Shown here in pieces: positions 9,870 to 20,213 of a stretch of 64,000 nucleotides of DNA (positions are counted from its first letter, which is position 1; each line of letters opens with the position of its first letter). Made by a program: the position numbers and the translations under genes. Source of the stretch: Zygosaccharomyces rouxii (lineage: Eukaryota; Ascomycota; Saccharomycetes; Saccharomycetales; Saccharomycetaceae). The notes beneath the pieces were generated by a model. That model searched no databases, was not told the DNA's origin, and was given only the letters and a program-made list of their open reading frames with translations. Where the stretch lies: contig NC_012995.1 in assembly GCF_000026365.1 (NCBI RefSeq), forward strand, positions 1,366,501-1,430,500, written 5' to 3'.

Positions 9870-12800
9870 ATGATTAGAAGTTCCGGGTCAAAGAATAATA
9901 ACAATAATAACCATGGTTCGAATTCAAATACATCGTCATCAGGTTCAGGTTTAATACAGGGTCTCAAAAGGCTAGCAAATCCACAATCGTCATCTTCAGC
10001 AGCAGCATCGCCAACACCACCTAGCAATCAACGCATAGAGACGGGCGATATCTCTTCACCGAAAAAAGTCAGCGTACCGAGCAGAGTAACAAATGCTAAT
10101 GATTTAAGACCATTGAATCATCATTATAATCATCATCATAACCACCACCACTCGAGAACACCATCTCAACAATCGACTGGTTCCAAATACACTTATCCGA
10201 AGAGAACATCTTCATCTATAACAGGAGGGAATCCATCTTTACCATCGTCATCGGCAACACCAATACCAGCACCAGTAACACCTGGGCAGTTATCAAGGCA
10301 ACAGACGAACCATTCACACGCGAATTCGCAATCATCAGCAGCTAGTGTTCTATCACAAGGTTCATTGACAAATTTGGGTAGATTTATGAGGCCTGATGGT
10401 AAGGTTAGGTTAGATATGCCACAAGATTATCATGAGGTAGAAAGTCTTTTTGAAGATATAATGTACAAAAGAAACATTATGCAAACTTTACCACCTGAGA
10501 AACAACAAGAATTGAGAAACTACGATATCGATAAAAAATGGTTAATTGTAAGACAAGATTTATCGAGTGATCTTAAAAAAATGATGGCCAAATCCTCATC
10601 TTCTGCCACTCAAGCTTCAGCAAATACCACAGATCTAAGTTTGACCAACACCATATCATCGCATGATTATTCAGATGCTACCAGTATCAGGCATATGAAA
10701 ACAAATGCATCTTCCAAAAGCTTAAATTCTAACCTTTACTCCAACGCAAACGCAAATTCTAGTAATACAACGGTTAACACAGAAAAGATTAATAGGCCTC
10801 CGACCTATTATGTGAAAAAGATAATTGCAGATGATTTAACCATAGATGAATTGAACGATCTTTGGGTTACTTTAAGAACAGAACAATTAGATTGGGTAGA
10901 TGCATTCCTGGAGCATCAAGGTCACATTGCTATGGCTAATGTTTTGATGAAATCTCTTTACAAAACGACTCAAGAGGTTAAGTTAACAGAGAAATCTTTA
11001 GAAAGAGAAGCTTCTTATTTCAAATGCTTTAGGGTCCTTGTCATGTTAGCACAAGGTCTTTACGAATTCACCAAGCATGCTATTATGGCTGAAACCGTTG
11101 CATATGCTCTTTTCTCGATAAGATTACCCACAAGAAAGATGGCCACAGAAATTTTCGTTTGCATGTTGGAGAAAAAAAATAAGTCAAGGTTCGATGTGAT
11201 ATTAACGGCATTAGATAAAAAGTTCATGATTGGTGAGAATTTACATATGATGCAATTTGTGAAAAACTCTCCTCAGCAATTTATTCATTTAAAGAGGGAT
11301 AGTCAGTTCAAAATTGTACAAGCATGGTTAACTGGCTTGGAAACCGCCTTACAAGGTCGTGGTAAGATGGGGTCTCTTGTAGGAGCATCTGAAGAAGTTA
11401 GGGCTGCTGGAGGTGAAAATTCCATCTTAGAATATTCACAGTGGACTATGGTTTTTATTAACCATTTATGCATGGGAACAGATGTGGTCAATCAAAGAGT
11501 CCTCCTGAGAACAAGATTAGAAAATGCGGGGGCTCTTCGGATTATGAATAGATTCAAATTACTAGATTATGATAAAATCACGGCACAGATAGAATATTAT
11601 GAAAATGGGAAATTGGACGATATCAACAATCTATTGGAATCCGAAGGCCGAAATACTCAAGTCAATATGCAAGATCCTATGATGATGTTACAGACAATGT
11701 GGGATTATTGTAAGGGAACTGAAAATGAGAAGACTTTCATATCTTTAATCAAGCACCTTTTCCTATCAAGTTCCAAAGTAGCAGATGATAGAGGAGATCC
11801 AAGTAAATTGGCAAAACAGTTGAAATTGATGGATTCTCTAGTAGCTAACGTCTCAGTATCAGCGGTAGATGAAGAATCTAGTGTCAATGTGGCTATTCAA
11901 CGTCTTTATGATGCCATGCAGACTGATGAAGTCGCCCGTCGTGCTATCTTAGAGAGTAGACAATTGACTAAGGAATTGGAGGAAATTCAAGCTGAACGTG
12001 ATTTCTTACGTCAAAAATTAAACTCCACAGGTGATGGGATCGTTGGCAGATTAGAGGAAGAATTAAAACAAAGAGATGATATTTTAGCCAAGAATCAAAG
12101 AGTTAATCGTCATCTACAAGCAGAATTAGAAGAGTTGAAGAAAAAACATCTGCTAGAAAAACATGAACATGAGGTGGAATTGCGTAAAATGTTGACAATC
12201 TTAAACGCAAGACCAGATGATGAAAACTTGGCAAAAAGCACCAAAGTCACTAAAAGTGTAAATGGGCTGGATCCTGATAGACAGACTAGCATACAAAAAG
12301 CATTGCAAGATGGCTTACAACGTACAAGGAAGGATCTAAGTGTTGATTCCAAGAGATTTGGTATAACGGTTCAACCAAATAAAAGGTTGAGAATGCTAAG
12401 AATGAAAATGGAAGGTATAGAGCAAGAAGCCAGAGAATTGGAAATGACCAATTTCGCAGAACATGAAGAGAAGCAATTAGAAGAGCCTGTAGGTACAGGA
12501 ACGAAAAAGAAAGCTGGTGTAAGGAAATTAAGCGAATTAAGAAAACAGTTAAGTGATATTCAAAAAGAGACAAATGAAGTAACGAAATTTAATGTTGAAG
12601 AAAGAGTTAAAGAATTATTCAATCAAAAGAGGCTCAAGGCATTGAAAAGATTGAAAGAGTTAGAAACTACTTACAAAGGTTTTGGTATTGATTTCAATGC
12701 AAATGCACTATTGGAAAGCAAAGGAGGGGACATTCATTGGAATGATGATGAAATAGACGGACAAGATTTACAAGGTGCTCAAGAAAAGATGGATGAAATG

Positions 12801-15800
12801 GATCGTATTGCCAATGAGCTTACTGCAATGAAAATGAAAGTGGAAATTCAAAATCAACAACAGCATACAGATTCATCATCTACAGAATCCAGTTCTGAAG
12901 ATGATGATGGAGCTACTGGGAGCCGGACTGACACGGCAAGTGAATTCTCTCAGAAATCCTTTGGTTCAGGTGCAGGTTCGTTTTTGGAGGCACTTTCACA
13001 GAAATATGGTGCTGGCCAAAATACAACTATATCCAATTCACCATTTCCTGGTGTTGACAGAAAGAGTAGTAACCACCGAACCTCATTTGCTAATCGTATG
13101 AAGAAGTCTAATGCTACACCTTATTTTGATGAATTAACACGTAAAGTTGCCAAAGCTCCTTCTTTGAATGATCCATCCAGCCCTGGAAGTAACGAGCCCG
13201 GTGATGACGATACTTTACCTGCAACCTCACCAACGGTTCCTCAATCCATCAATGACACCGTTTCCAAGGATAAAAATTCAACTTCCTCCCCAGAGGCTCC
13301 TCCTACTTTGGATCCAGGTTCAGTTCACTCTGATGAACGGGCTCCACCCCCACCACCCCCATTACCTAGCATGCTTTTCGGAGAGAAAGCACCACAACAC
13401 GGGACTGGAGCACCTGCACCACCACCGCCTCCTCCTCCTCCGCCATTGCCTATCTTTAATCAGGCATCAGTGAAGGGTTCCACTGCCATTCCTCCTCCTC
13501 CACTACCACCGGCATTAGGAGGCTCTAACTCTCCAACACCTTCTCCAACTCCACCACCACCACCTCTCTTCGCTGGGCAAAAGAAGATGTACAGATCCGA
13601 TATGTCAAACTATTTGGAGGAAACGCCAACCTTCCGCGACAACTACCCTCAACCTCACAAGAAGTTAAAGCAATTGCATTGGGAAAAATTAGATGCTACT
13701 GAAGATTCTATTTGGTCTTCAGGTGTTGCTGAAAAGTTCGCTGGTGATTTGTATGAAAAGGGGGTACTAGCTGGGCTAGAAAAGGCGTTCGCGGCAAGAG
13801 AAATCAAAAACCTTGCTACGAAAAAGAAGGAGGATCTAAAGAAAATCACCTTTTTGTCTCACGACTTTTCTCAACAATTTGGTATCAATCTCCACATGTA
13901 CTCGCATATGTCTGTCAATGATTTGGTCATAAAGATTCTCAAGTGTGACCGTGATTTCATGCAAACACCAAGTGTCATTGAATTTTTATCCAAATCTGAG
14001 ATAACCGAGGTTTCTGTGAATTTAGCTAGAAATTTTTCACCATATTCCACTGATTGGGATGGTATCAAGTCTTTGGAAGACGCTAAACCCCCTGAAAAGG
14101 ACCCAAACGACTTGCAAAGAGCCGACCAAATCTATTTACAGCTTATTTTCAATTTACAAGCCTATTGGGGTTCACGTATGAGAGCTATTAAAGTCATAAC
14201 ATCTTATGATAAAGAGTACCTAGAATTGGTAACCAAACTAAGGAAAGTGGATAAAGCTGTTGGCGCTATTTTGAAATCAGAAAACCTCAGTAACATCTTC
14301 AATGTGATTTTGGCTGTCGGTAATTTCATGAATGATACCGCTAAAAGGGCACAAGGTTTCAAATTATCAACTCTGCAAAGATTGACATTTATTAAAGATA
14401 CTAATAACAGCATGACTTTCTTGAACTATGTGGAGAAGATTATCAGAGGAAATTATCCGTCATTTAACGATTTCCTCAAAGAATTAGAGCCAGTGTTGAA
14501 TGTTACCAAGATTTCTATTGACCAATTGGTCAATGATTGTAACGAATATTGCCAAGCAGTGACAAATGTGGAAAGATCTATAGAAATTGGTAATTTGAGT
14601 GATTCGAGTAAATTTCATCCGTTGGATAGGGTGTTAATTAAGGTATTACCTGTTTTACCAGAGGCACGTAAAAAATGCGATTTACTCGATGATGAAGTAC
14701 GTTTGTCCATCATGGAATTCGAAAATCTGATGCAAAAATATGGTGAAGATACAGGTGACAAATTTGCCAAGAATTCATTCTTCAAGAAATTCGCAGACTT
14801 TGTTCAAGAATATAAGAAGGCACAGAATCAAAACTTGAAAGTGGAAGAAGAGGAAAGAGTTTATGAAAGACACAAGAAGATGGTTGAGGAGCAACAAAGA
14901 AGAGAACAAACGCCATCTAAGAATCGTGATTACGTTGTTAATGAGGACGAAGACATTGCGGATGACGATGATCAGGATAGGCGTGCCATGATGGATAAAT
15001 TGCTAGACCAATTGAAAAATGCGGGACCTACTACTTCGGACCCTTCATCTGCTAGAAAGAGGGCTCTGATGAGAAGGAAATTACAAGCCGATAAAGATGC
15101 TGCAGCTCATTTGATCAGTGATTTGGATAGCAATGAGGATTCCATCGTATATTCTCCGAACGCTTCTCAAGACCAATCCGCAAATGCAGAAGAAGCTTCA
15201 CCCACTGTGCATAAAGGCTCTAATAAAAACAATAAACCTGTTTTGTCGGATTTAGAGTCGCCCATTAAAGCTTCTAGAAATGCTGATAGAAATAATGAAA
15301 ATGAAGAAGAGGAAATTTCTGATAAAGCTAAAAACCTACTAATGGAACTCAGTGGTAATGGGGCGCCAACAAGACGTGAAGAATTGTTGAATGGACACAA
15401 GGAAAGATTGAGAGCTCGTAGAAGAAGAACCCAAGGTCATGGGGAATTAATATCCAGTAACAAACTCGCATTCCTGGATGACGAAACCCCCCCTGTGACA
15501 CCGACGGATAGTGAATTCAACAGGGACGCTTTGAGTTCTTCACATTCAAGCCATCGGGAAACACCTGATAGTGGCGGTAGGAGTGCTACTGTCACACCCA
15601 ATCGTCATTTTGAAGAACAGCAACAACAGTACCACCATCAACAACATCAAAGTGATGGAAGTTTGAACAACTTAAAATTCGAAACAAGGACTCAAGATGC
15701 AAGTTATACATCTCCCCCCATCTATGAAGACACTATGAGGGATGATGCAAGAGATGATTCAAGAGATGATTCTGCCTCTTTCAAGGACGTTCTAGAGTCT

Positions 15801-15854
15801 GTGGCGCCCGAAGACGCAGGATCTACTGAAGAAGAAGCAAGGGAACAACGTTAA
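9870..15854 (+). CDS. BNI1: Formin Bni1
   Basis: This 1994-residue diaphanous-related formin nucleates and elongates linear actin cables at bud sites downstream of Rho GTPases. In order it has a low-complexity Asn/Ser/His start, a Rho-binding and FH3 region (about 170-620), coiled coils (about 690-780 and 830-1010), a polyproline FH1 domain (about 1157-1232) and an FH2 domain (about 1260-1665) beginning at PHKKLKQLHWEKLD. An autoregulatory DAD motif, MMDKLLDQLKNAG, follows near 1706 with a basic stretch after it. About 125 residues follow the point where the S. cerevisiae protein ends, rich in Ser, Gln and His and with a short RDD repeat. SEC2 follows on the same strand, as in S. cerevisiae. 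Confidence 0.97.
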   Translation: MIRSSGSKNNNNNNHGSNSNTSSSGSGLIQGLKRLANPQSSSSAAASPTPPSNQRIETGDISSPKKVSVPSRVTNANDLRPLNHHYNHHHNHHHSRTPSQQSTGSKYTYPKRTSSSITGGNPSLPSSSATPIPAPVTPGQLSRQQTNHSHANSQSSAASVLSQGSLTNLGRFMRPDGKVRLDMPQDYHEVESLFEDIMYKRNIMQTLPPEKQQELRNYDIDKKWLIVRQDLSSDLKKMMAKSSSSATQASANTTDLSLTNTISSHDYSDATSIRHMKTNASSKSLNSNLYSNANANSSNTTVNTEKINRPPTYYVKKIIADDLTIDELNDLWVTLRTEQLDWVDAFLEHQGHIAMANVLMKSLYKTTQEVKLTEKSLEREASYFKCFRVLVMLAQGLYEFTKHAIMAETVAYALFSIRLPTRKMATEIFVCMLEKKNKSRFDVILTALDKKFMIGENLHMMQFVKNSPQQFIHLKRDSQFKIVQAWLTGLETALQGRGKMGSLVGASEEVRAAGGENSILEYSQWTMVFINHLCMGTDVVNQRVLLRTRLENAGALRIMNRFKLLDYDKITAQIEYYENGKLDDINNLLESEGRNTQVNMQDPMMMLQTMWDYCKGTENEKTFISLIKHLFLSSSKVADDRGDPSKLAKQLKLMDSLVANVSVSAVDEESSVNVAIQRLYDAMQTDEVARRAILESRQLTKELEEIQAERDFLRQKLNSTGDGIVGRLEEELKQRDDILAKNQRVNRHLQAELEELKKKHLLEKHEHEVELRKMLTILNARPDDENLAKSTKVTKSVNGLDPDRQTSIQKALQDGLQRTRKDLSVDSKRFGITVQPNKRLRMLRMKMEGIEQEARELEMTNFAEHEEKQLEEPVGTGTKKKAGVRKLSELRKQLSDIQKETNEVTKFNVEERVKELFNQKRLKALKRLKELETTYKGFGIDFNANALLESKGGDIHWNDDEIDGQDLQGAQEKMDEMDRIANELTAMKMKVEIQNQQQHTDSSSTESSSEDDDGATGSRTDTASEFSQKSFGSGAGSFLEALSQKYGAGQNTTISNSPFPGVDRKSSNHRTSFANRMKKSNATPYFDELTRKVAKAPSLNDPSSPGSNEPGDDDTLPATSPTVPQSINDTVSKDKNSTSSPEAPPTLDPGSVHSDERAPPPPPPLPSMLFGEKAPQHGTGAPAPPPPPPPPPLPIFNQASVKGSTAIPPPPLPPALGGSNSPTPSPTPPPPPLFAGQKKMYRSDMSNYLEETPTFRDNYPQPHKKLKQLHWEKLDATEDSIWSSGVAEKFAGDLYEKGVLAGLEKAFAAREIKNLATKKKEDLKKITFLSHDFSQQFGINLHMYSHMSVNDLVIKILKCDRDFMQTPSVIEFLSKSEITEVSVNLARNFSPYSTDWDGIKSLEDAKPPEKDPNDLQRADQIYLQLIFNLQAYWGSRMRAIKVITSYDKEYLELVTKLRKVDKAVGAILKSENLSNIFNVILAVGNFMNDTAKRAQGFKLSTLQRLTFIKDTNNSMTFLNYVEKIIRGNYPSFNDFLKELEPVLNVTKISIDQLVNDCNEYCQAVTNVERSIEIGNLSDSSKFHPLDRVLIKVLPVLPEARKKCDLLDDEVRLSIMEFENLMQKYGEDTGDKFAKNSFFKKFADFVQEYKKAQNQNLKVEEEERVYERHKKMVEEQQRREQTPSKNRDYVVNEDEDIADDDDQDRRAMMDKLLDQLKNAGPTTSDPSSARKRALMRRKLQADKDAAAHLISDLDSNEDSIVYSPNASQDQSANAEEASPTVHKGSNKNNKPVLSDLESPIKASRNADRNNENEEEEISDKAKNLLMELSGNGAPTRREELLNGHKERLRARRRRTQGHGELISSNKLAFLDDETPPVTPTDSEFNRDALSSSHSSHRETPDSGGRSATVTPNRHFEEQQQQYHHQQHQSDGSLNNLKFETRTQDASYTSPPIYEDTMRDDARDDSRDDSASFKDVLESVAPEDAGSTEEEAREQR

Positions 15855-16141
15855 ATATATCCTTGCCCCTTCAATGATTAATAATTATATTCATTTCTAT
15901 AGCGTAAGTGACAATTAGATCAATTCTATCTCTTTTGGAGATCCTTCATGATCCAGCGCGATTTACCCGCACATAGCGATGCACCGTACCTTTATCCATT
16001 GTTTAGAATATCAACAGCCTATAAACACCATAAAGAGAACCAAAACAAAGACTTAACTGACGTATACGTGTCTAGGGGTTTTGGTTCTATGAATTATTGA
16101 AGAACTCATCGGCCATAAATTCAATTATCTGCTGTTCAATC

Positions 16142-18481
16142 ATGTCAGAGCCTTCAGAAGTTGAGGAATCTAGGCGGGTTTCCACCCAGATCATGTCTCT
16201 ATCAACACAGTTAATTGAGTCTATTGAGAGGCAATCAACTTTGGAAAAGGAGTTAAACCAAGCCAACAAGATTATTGAAGGCCATGGCGGTGCTATGCAA
16301 GAGTATGAAAAGCTGAAGAAGAATTTCGCAGAGTTAGAGAAAAGAGAGTCAAATAAGGATGCCCAATTGAACAAACTTAGGGAGGAACTGCGAAAACAGA
16401 AGGAAGCTCGGACTGAAGCTGATTCTAATGCTGACAAGCTGAATCATGAAGTGGAGGAACTTACGGCATCTCTATTTGACGAAGCAAACAATATGGTGGC
16501 GGATGCTAGAAAAGCTAGCCATGCTACTGAGTTGAGAAATGCTAAATTGGTGGAACAGTTGCATGAAAGAGATGCGCTCTTGGAAACTTTGAATCTGCAA
16601 CTAAGACATCTTAAGAAAGTTATCCAAACTTTGGATGATGATAGTATGGCAAGTGAACAAGTAAAGACCCTAGCGAATGCATCTGATAATGCTAACCTGG
16701 CTGCTTCCTTAAGTAAAAATCTAAGTTCCAGCCATGGTCGTCAAATTGAAGCTCCTTTAGGCCCTATCTTTTCACCAAACATTACGGCGGTTCGTTATGA
16801 TTTAGGTCTTTACCACGAATTTTTAAAATTTTTGGCAGTTTTACCCGACTATCAAGATATTAAGGATACTGCTTCAGATTCCAAACTGCTGAGAAGATTA
16901 GTTAATGATGAAATCCAACCTGTACTCAAATTGGAAAATGCAAGTGGCCTAGGCTGGATCCTTAAGAGAACTCTAGTCAATCTTATGATAGAAGGTCTAG
17001 TTGCTGTAGAACCAATCAGTGGTCTCAATGAAATGCATCAATATGGTTATGCCTCTCCAATGCTAAACCAACACAGCAAAATGGGCGGTAATAATAGTAA
17101 TAGCCTTGAAAATAGCCCCGCTACTACTAGTAATACATCTACGACAACAAAACGTAATCATTCTAGAAGCAGCAGTATGACGAAGAGTTTAAATCTGTTT
17201 AACTATCCATCCGATTCTCCACCGGTCGCTCTACGTGAGAAATGTGCTATTTGTGGAGAATGCAGGGATGATCTTGTCGAACATGCTCGTCTGCATATCC
17301 TCAAGACTCAAAGCCGCGCTGACGATGGAACAGTGACAGTCAACAACACGTTCCCACTGTGCAAATACTGCGTTTTGAAAATAAGACAAACTTGTGAAAT
17401 ATTTGCATTCTTACGTTCATTGAAATTAGGAGCCTGGAAACTGGAAAAAGTTTCATTAACCAGTGTTTCCAAAGGCGATTCAAAAGAGTTCTCTCAAGTC
17501 TCCATGGTAAACAGTAATGAGGACAAGCCAAATAGAGATTCAAAGAAGGAAAACCGTAAAACTGCGAGAAAAAGTTTCATGGCTGGCATGAATGCATTGA
17601 ATAGCAAGAATACTACGGTAACACCAGAAGTACCAGTCTCACAGGCTGGCGCCCCAACCACCAATATTCAGTGGGCATGGATTCAACTATGCAGACTTCG
17701 TAGTATGCTCCATTGGACTCATATTGGTATATGGAATGTGGACGATTGTATTACGTCTAAGATTGGTCCCCTTGTGATTAACGATGGTAGTAATAATGCC
17801 GCTGGCAAAACGACTACACATGATATTAATGGTTCTGTGAATAAAGATGGATCATCTTCAAACGAAACACCTACAGGGGAAGCTTATGGAGAGAAACACT
17901 CACAGGTCCCACCAGTCCCATCTACACCAGTGGCGGCATCAGAACCAGCTAACAATAGTAATGAACCCGATACATTTGATTTCGAGGCTGGTGGTGACAC
18001 TCCAATAGATGATCAAAAGACAAAAACTGAATCTCCTAAAAAAGAGAAAGAACATTCAACACCACAAAAGCCAACCCATTCTCCAGAAACCATTCAGGAA
18101 GAAAAGGAAAACATAAATGAAGATAATCCGAGATCAAGCGAAGTAGAAGAGAAGAAGACTGAGGATGAAAAGAAGGAGAAGAAGAACAGTAGCAAGATCT
18201 CCGAATCGAATGAAAACTCAAATTCCAGTAAAGAACTGCTTGACAATTTAGATAAATTGGGCGAGCAATTAAAAGAGGAGAGCGGTACCTCAGAGGCACC
18301 ACAGACTAATGGAAATGGGAGTAAAAATGTTAATTCTAATACGAACCGTAATAACGGTAGCCCTTCTCCCAAGAAGAAAGACGTTCAACGTCATCGAAGC
18401 ATAAAGAGCGTCCTACAAAGTGACAACGAAAGCGCATCCAATACAGAAGACCAGTATGACGATGCCCAGGAGATTCAATAG
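16142..18481 (+). CDS. SEC2: Sec2, guanine nucleotide exchange factor for Sec4
   Basis: This 779-residue protein activates the Rab GTPase Sec4 on secretory vesicles. Residues ~10-170 form a long coiled coil with the family's exchange signature LTASLFDEANNMVADARK near 105-122. A middle domain carries paired cysteine motifs, CAICGEC near 366 and CKYC near 406, followed by LRSLKLGAWKLEKVSL. The carboxyl third is acidic and low in complexity and ends at a region rich in phosphorylatable Ser. The start is the ATG at 16142, because the 15 codons before it begin with TTG and do not match the family. The product is about as long as S. cerevisiae Sec2 (759). Its neighbours are BNI1 upstream and AVT2 downstream. 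Confidence 0.95.
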   Translation: MSEPSEVEESRRVSTQIMSLSTQLIESIERQSTLEKELNQANKIIEGHGGAMQEYEKLKKNFAELEKRESNKDAQLNKLREELRKQKEARTEADSNADKLNHEVEELTASLFDEANNMVADARKASHATELRNAKLVEQLHERDALLETLNLQLRHLKKVIQTLDDDSMASEQVKTLANASDNANLAASLSKNLSSSHGRQIEAPLGPIFSPNITAVRYDLGLYHEFLKFLAVLPDYQDIKDTASDSKLLRRLVNDEIQPVLKLENASGLGWILKRTLVNLMIEGLVAVEPISGLNEMHQYGYASPMLNQHSKMGGNNSNSLENSPATTSNTSTTTKRNHSRSSSMTKSLNLFNYPSDSPPVALREKCAICGECRDDLVEHARLHILKTQSRADDGTVTVNNTFPLCKYCVLKIRQTCEIFAFLRSLKLGAWKLEKVSLTSVSKGDSKEFSQVSMVNSNEDKPNRDSKKENRKTARKSFMAGMNALNSKNTTVTPEVPVSQAGAPTTNIQWAWIQLCRLRSMLHWTHIGIWNVDDCITSKIGPLVINDGSNNAAGKTTTHDINGSVNKDGSSSNETPTGEAYGEKHSQVPPVPSTPVAASEPANNSNEPDTFDFEAGGDTPIDDQKTKTESPKKEKEHSTPQKPTHSPETIQEEKENINEDNPRSSEVEEKKTEDEKKEKKNSSKISESNENSNSSKELLDNLDKLGEQLKEESGTSEAPQTNGNGSKNVNSNTNRNNGSPSPKKKDVQRHRSIKSVLQSDNESASNTEDQYDDAQEIQ

Positions 18482-18657
18482 AAATATAATACTGTTGGAA
18501 AAGATTACGAAGCTCATCTACACGTGATGCTATTAAGAGCGATAAATTTCTCGAATTAACATTGTCCGTGTATAAAATATAAACACAGTTATATCTACGA
18601 ATATATATATGTTAAAACAAGAAGATAAGATCTGGTAGAAAAAAAAGTCCGTATCTG

Positions 18658-20136
18658 ATGTCTGGTGGTAGAGGCTACGAACCTTTGACCGGTTCAGATC
18701 AGCTGGGAACTAGGTCTGATCCAGAATTTGAACTGTCTCATTTCACAAGTCAAAATAACAGCAGCAAGAAAGATTCTCACAACAGTTTAGAAGGCGAAGA
18801 AGAAGAGCCAGAAGATCGAGAAGGCACTAATGACACTACAAATTTAGAATATGGTATTGATGATAATTATGATAATGACGATGAATTTGTCAACGACGTG
18901 ATACGTGAAAACAATAAGAAATCCACAATGAAATGGGCATTTATGAACATGGCTAATAGTATTTTGGGAGCAGGTGTTATTGGCCAACCTATAGCAATAA
19001 AAAATTCTGGAATCGTGGGCGCTATAATTGCATATTTAGTGCTTTTCGTCCTGGTGGATTGGACTTTAAGATTAATTGTCATCAATTTAACTCTTGCTGG
19101 CAAGAAGACTTATCAAGATACGGTCGCTTTTGCCATGGGCAAGCGTGGTAGAATTGCCGTTTTAACAGCTAACGGTCTGTTTGCATTTGGTGGTTGCATT
19201 GGGTTTTGTATTATTATTGGTGATACTTTACCTCACGTTTTCAGAGCCTTCATCCATCAGAATAGTGTCTTTCTCAGTAGAAGATTGATTATTACCATTG
19301 TAACTATATGCATATCGTACCCATTGGCTCTACAGAGGAATATTGCGGCATTGTCAAAGGCGTCCTTCTTGGCGCTCATTAGCATGGTTATTATCGTGTT
19401 TACCGTCATTATAAGAGGGCCGGAAATTCATGCCAAGCGTGACCCTCTAACTTGGGAAGATATTTTGGTTACTCCAAGGATTTTCCGTGGTATTTCTGTG
19501 ATATCGTTTGCATTGGTATGCCATCATAATACGAGTTTTATCTATTTCTCCATCAAGAACAGAAGTTTACGAAAATTCAATAGATTAACACATATTAGTA
19601 CTTCAATTTCTGTGGTATTCTGTATGATTATGGGGTTCTCAGGCTTTGCGGCCTTTGGTCAAAATACCAAAGGTAATGTTTTAAACAATTTTTCCGCAGA
19701 CGATAAGGCGGTAAACATTGCCAGATTATGCTTTGGATTTAACATGCTTACGACTTTCCCACTAGAAATTTTTGTGTTAAGAGATGTGATTGCTTCATTT
19801 ATTGGCGGACATCAACCCAATGGTGATCCCAATGTTTTATCCAAGAGCAATCATTTTATCATTACTACAATTTTAGTATTTGGAACCATGTCCATTTCTT
19901 TATTGACTTGTAACTTAGGAGCAATTTTCGAGTTGATCGGTGCTACGACAGCATCGATGATGGCCTATATTTTGCCGCCATGGGTTAACTTACTACTTAC
20001 TAGTGATAAAACCTTTAGGCAGAAATTGCCCCATTTTGCATGTATTGCGTTTGGCTTTAGCATCATGTTAATCAGTAGCATACAAACTATTCTAGATACG
20101 ATGAATGGCACTGACGAGAAGCAGTGTGAGCTATGA
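18658..20136 (+). CDS. AVT2: Vacuolar-type amino-acid transporter Avt2
   Basis: This 492-residue member of the amino acid/auxin permease family has a hydrophilic acidic amino terminus of ~90 residues and then about ten or eleven membrane helices. Blocks such as MNMANSILGAGVIGQP, LVCHHNTSFIYFS, IARLCFGFNMLTTFP and LIGATTASMMAYILPP match Avt2 (480 residues in S. cerevisiae) better than other Avt proteins. The exact substrate of Avt2 is not settled; it is presumed to move amino acids across an internal membrane. AVT2 neighbours CAN1 on S. cerevisiae chromosome V, whereas here it lies between SEC2 and TOF1, so both post-duplication sister blocks are represented. Confidence 0.88.
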   Translation: MSGGRGYEPLTGSDQLGTRSDPEFELSHFTSQNNSSKKDSHNSLEGEEEEPEDREGTNDTTNLEYGIDDNYDNDDEFVNDVIRENNKKSTMKWAFMNMANSILGAGVIGQPIAIKNSGIVGAIIAYLVLFVLVDWTLRLIVINLTLAGKKTYQDTVAFAMGKRGRIAVLTANGLFAFGGCIGFCIIIGDTLPHVFRAFIHQNSVFLSRRLIITIVTICISYPLALQRNIAALSKASFLALISMVIIVFTVIIRGPEIHAKRDPLTWEDILVTPRIFRGISVISFALVCHHNTSFIYFSIKNRSLRKFNRLTHISTSISVVFCMIMGFSGFAAFGQNTKGNVLNNFSADDKAVNIARLCFGFNMLTTFPLEIFVLRDVIASFIGGHQPNGDPNVLSKSNHFIITTILVFGTMSISLLTCNLGAIFELIGATTASMMAYILPPWVNLLLTSDKTFRQKLPHFACIAFGFSIMLISSIQTILDTMNGTDEKQCEL

Positions 20137-20213
20137 AGCTTTCAAATATCTCTAATGGTTAAAATGAAATCTAAAAAAAAAAGTGATTCTTTCCTTTTTA
20201 GAGCTTGTATTCT

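Noticed and set aside
16097..16141. Longer SEC2 start including 15 extra residues.
   Set aside because: It would begin with TTG; the ATG at 16142 matches the family start. The same reasoning shortened LYP1, SLP1, PER1 and EMG1.
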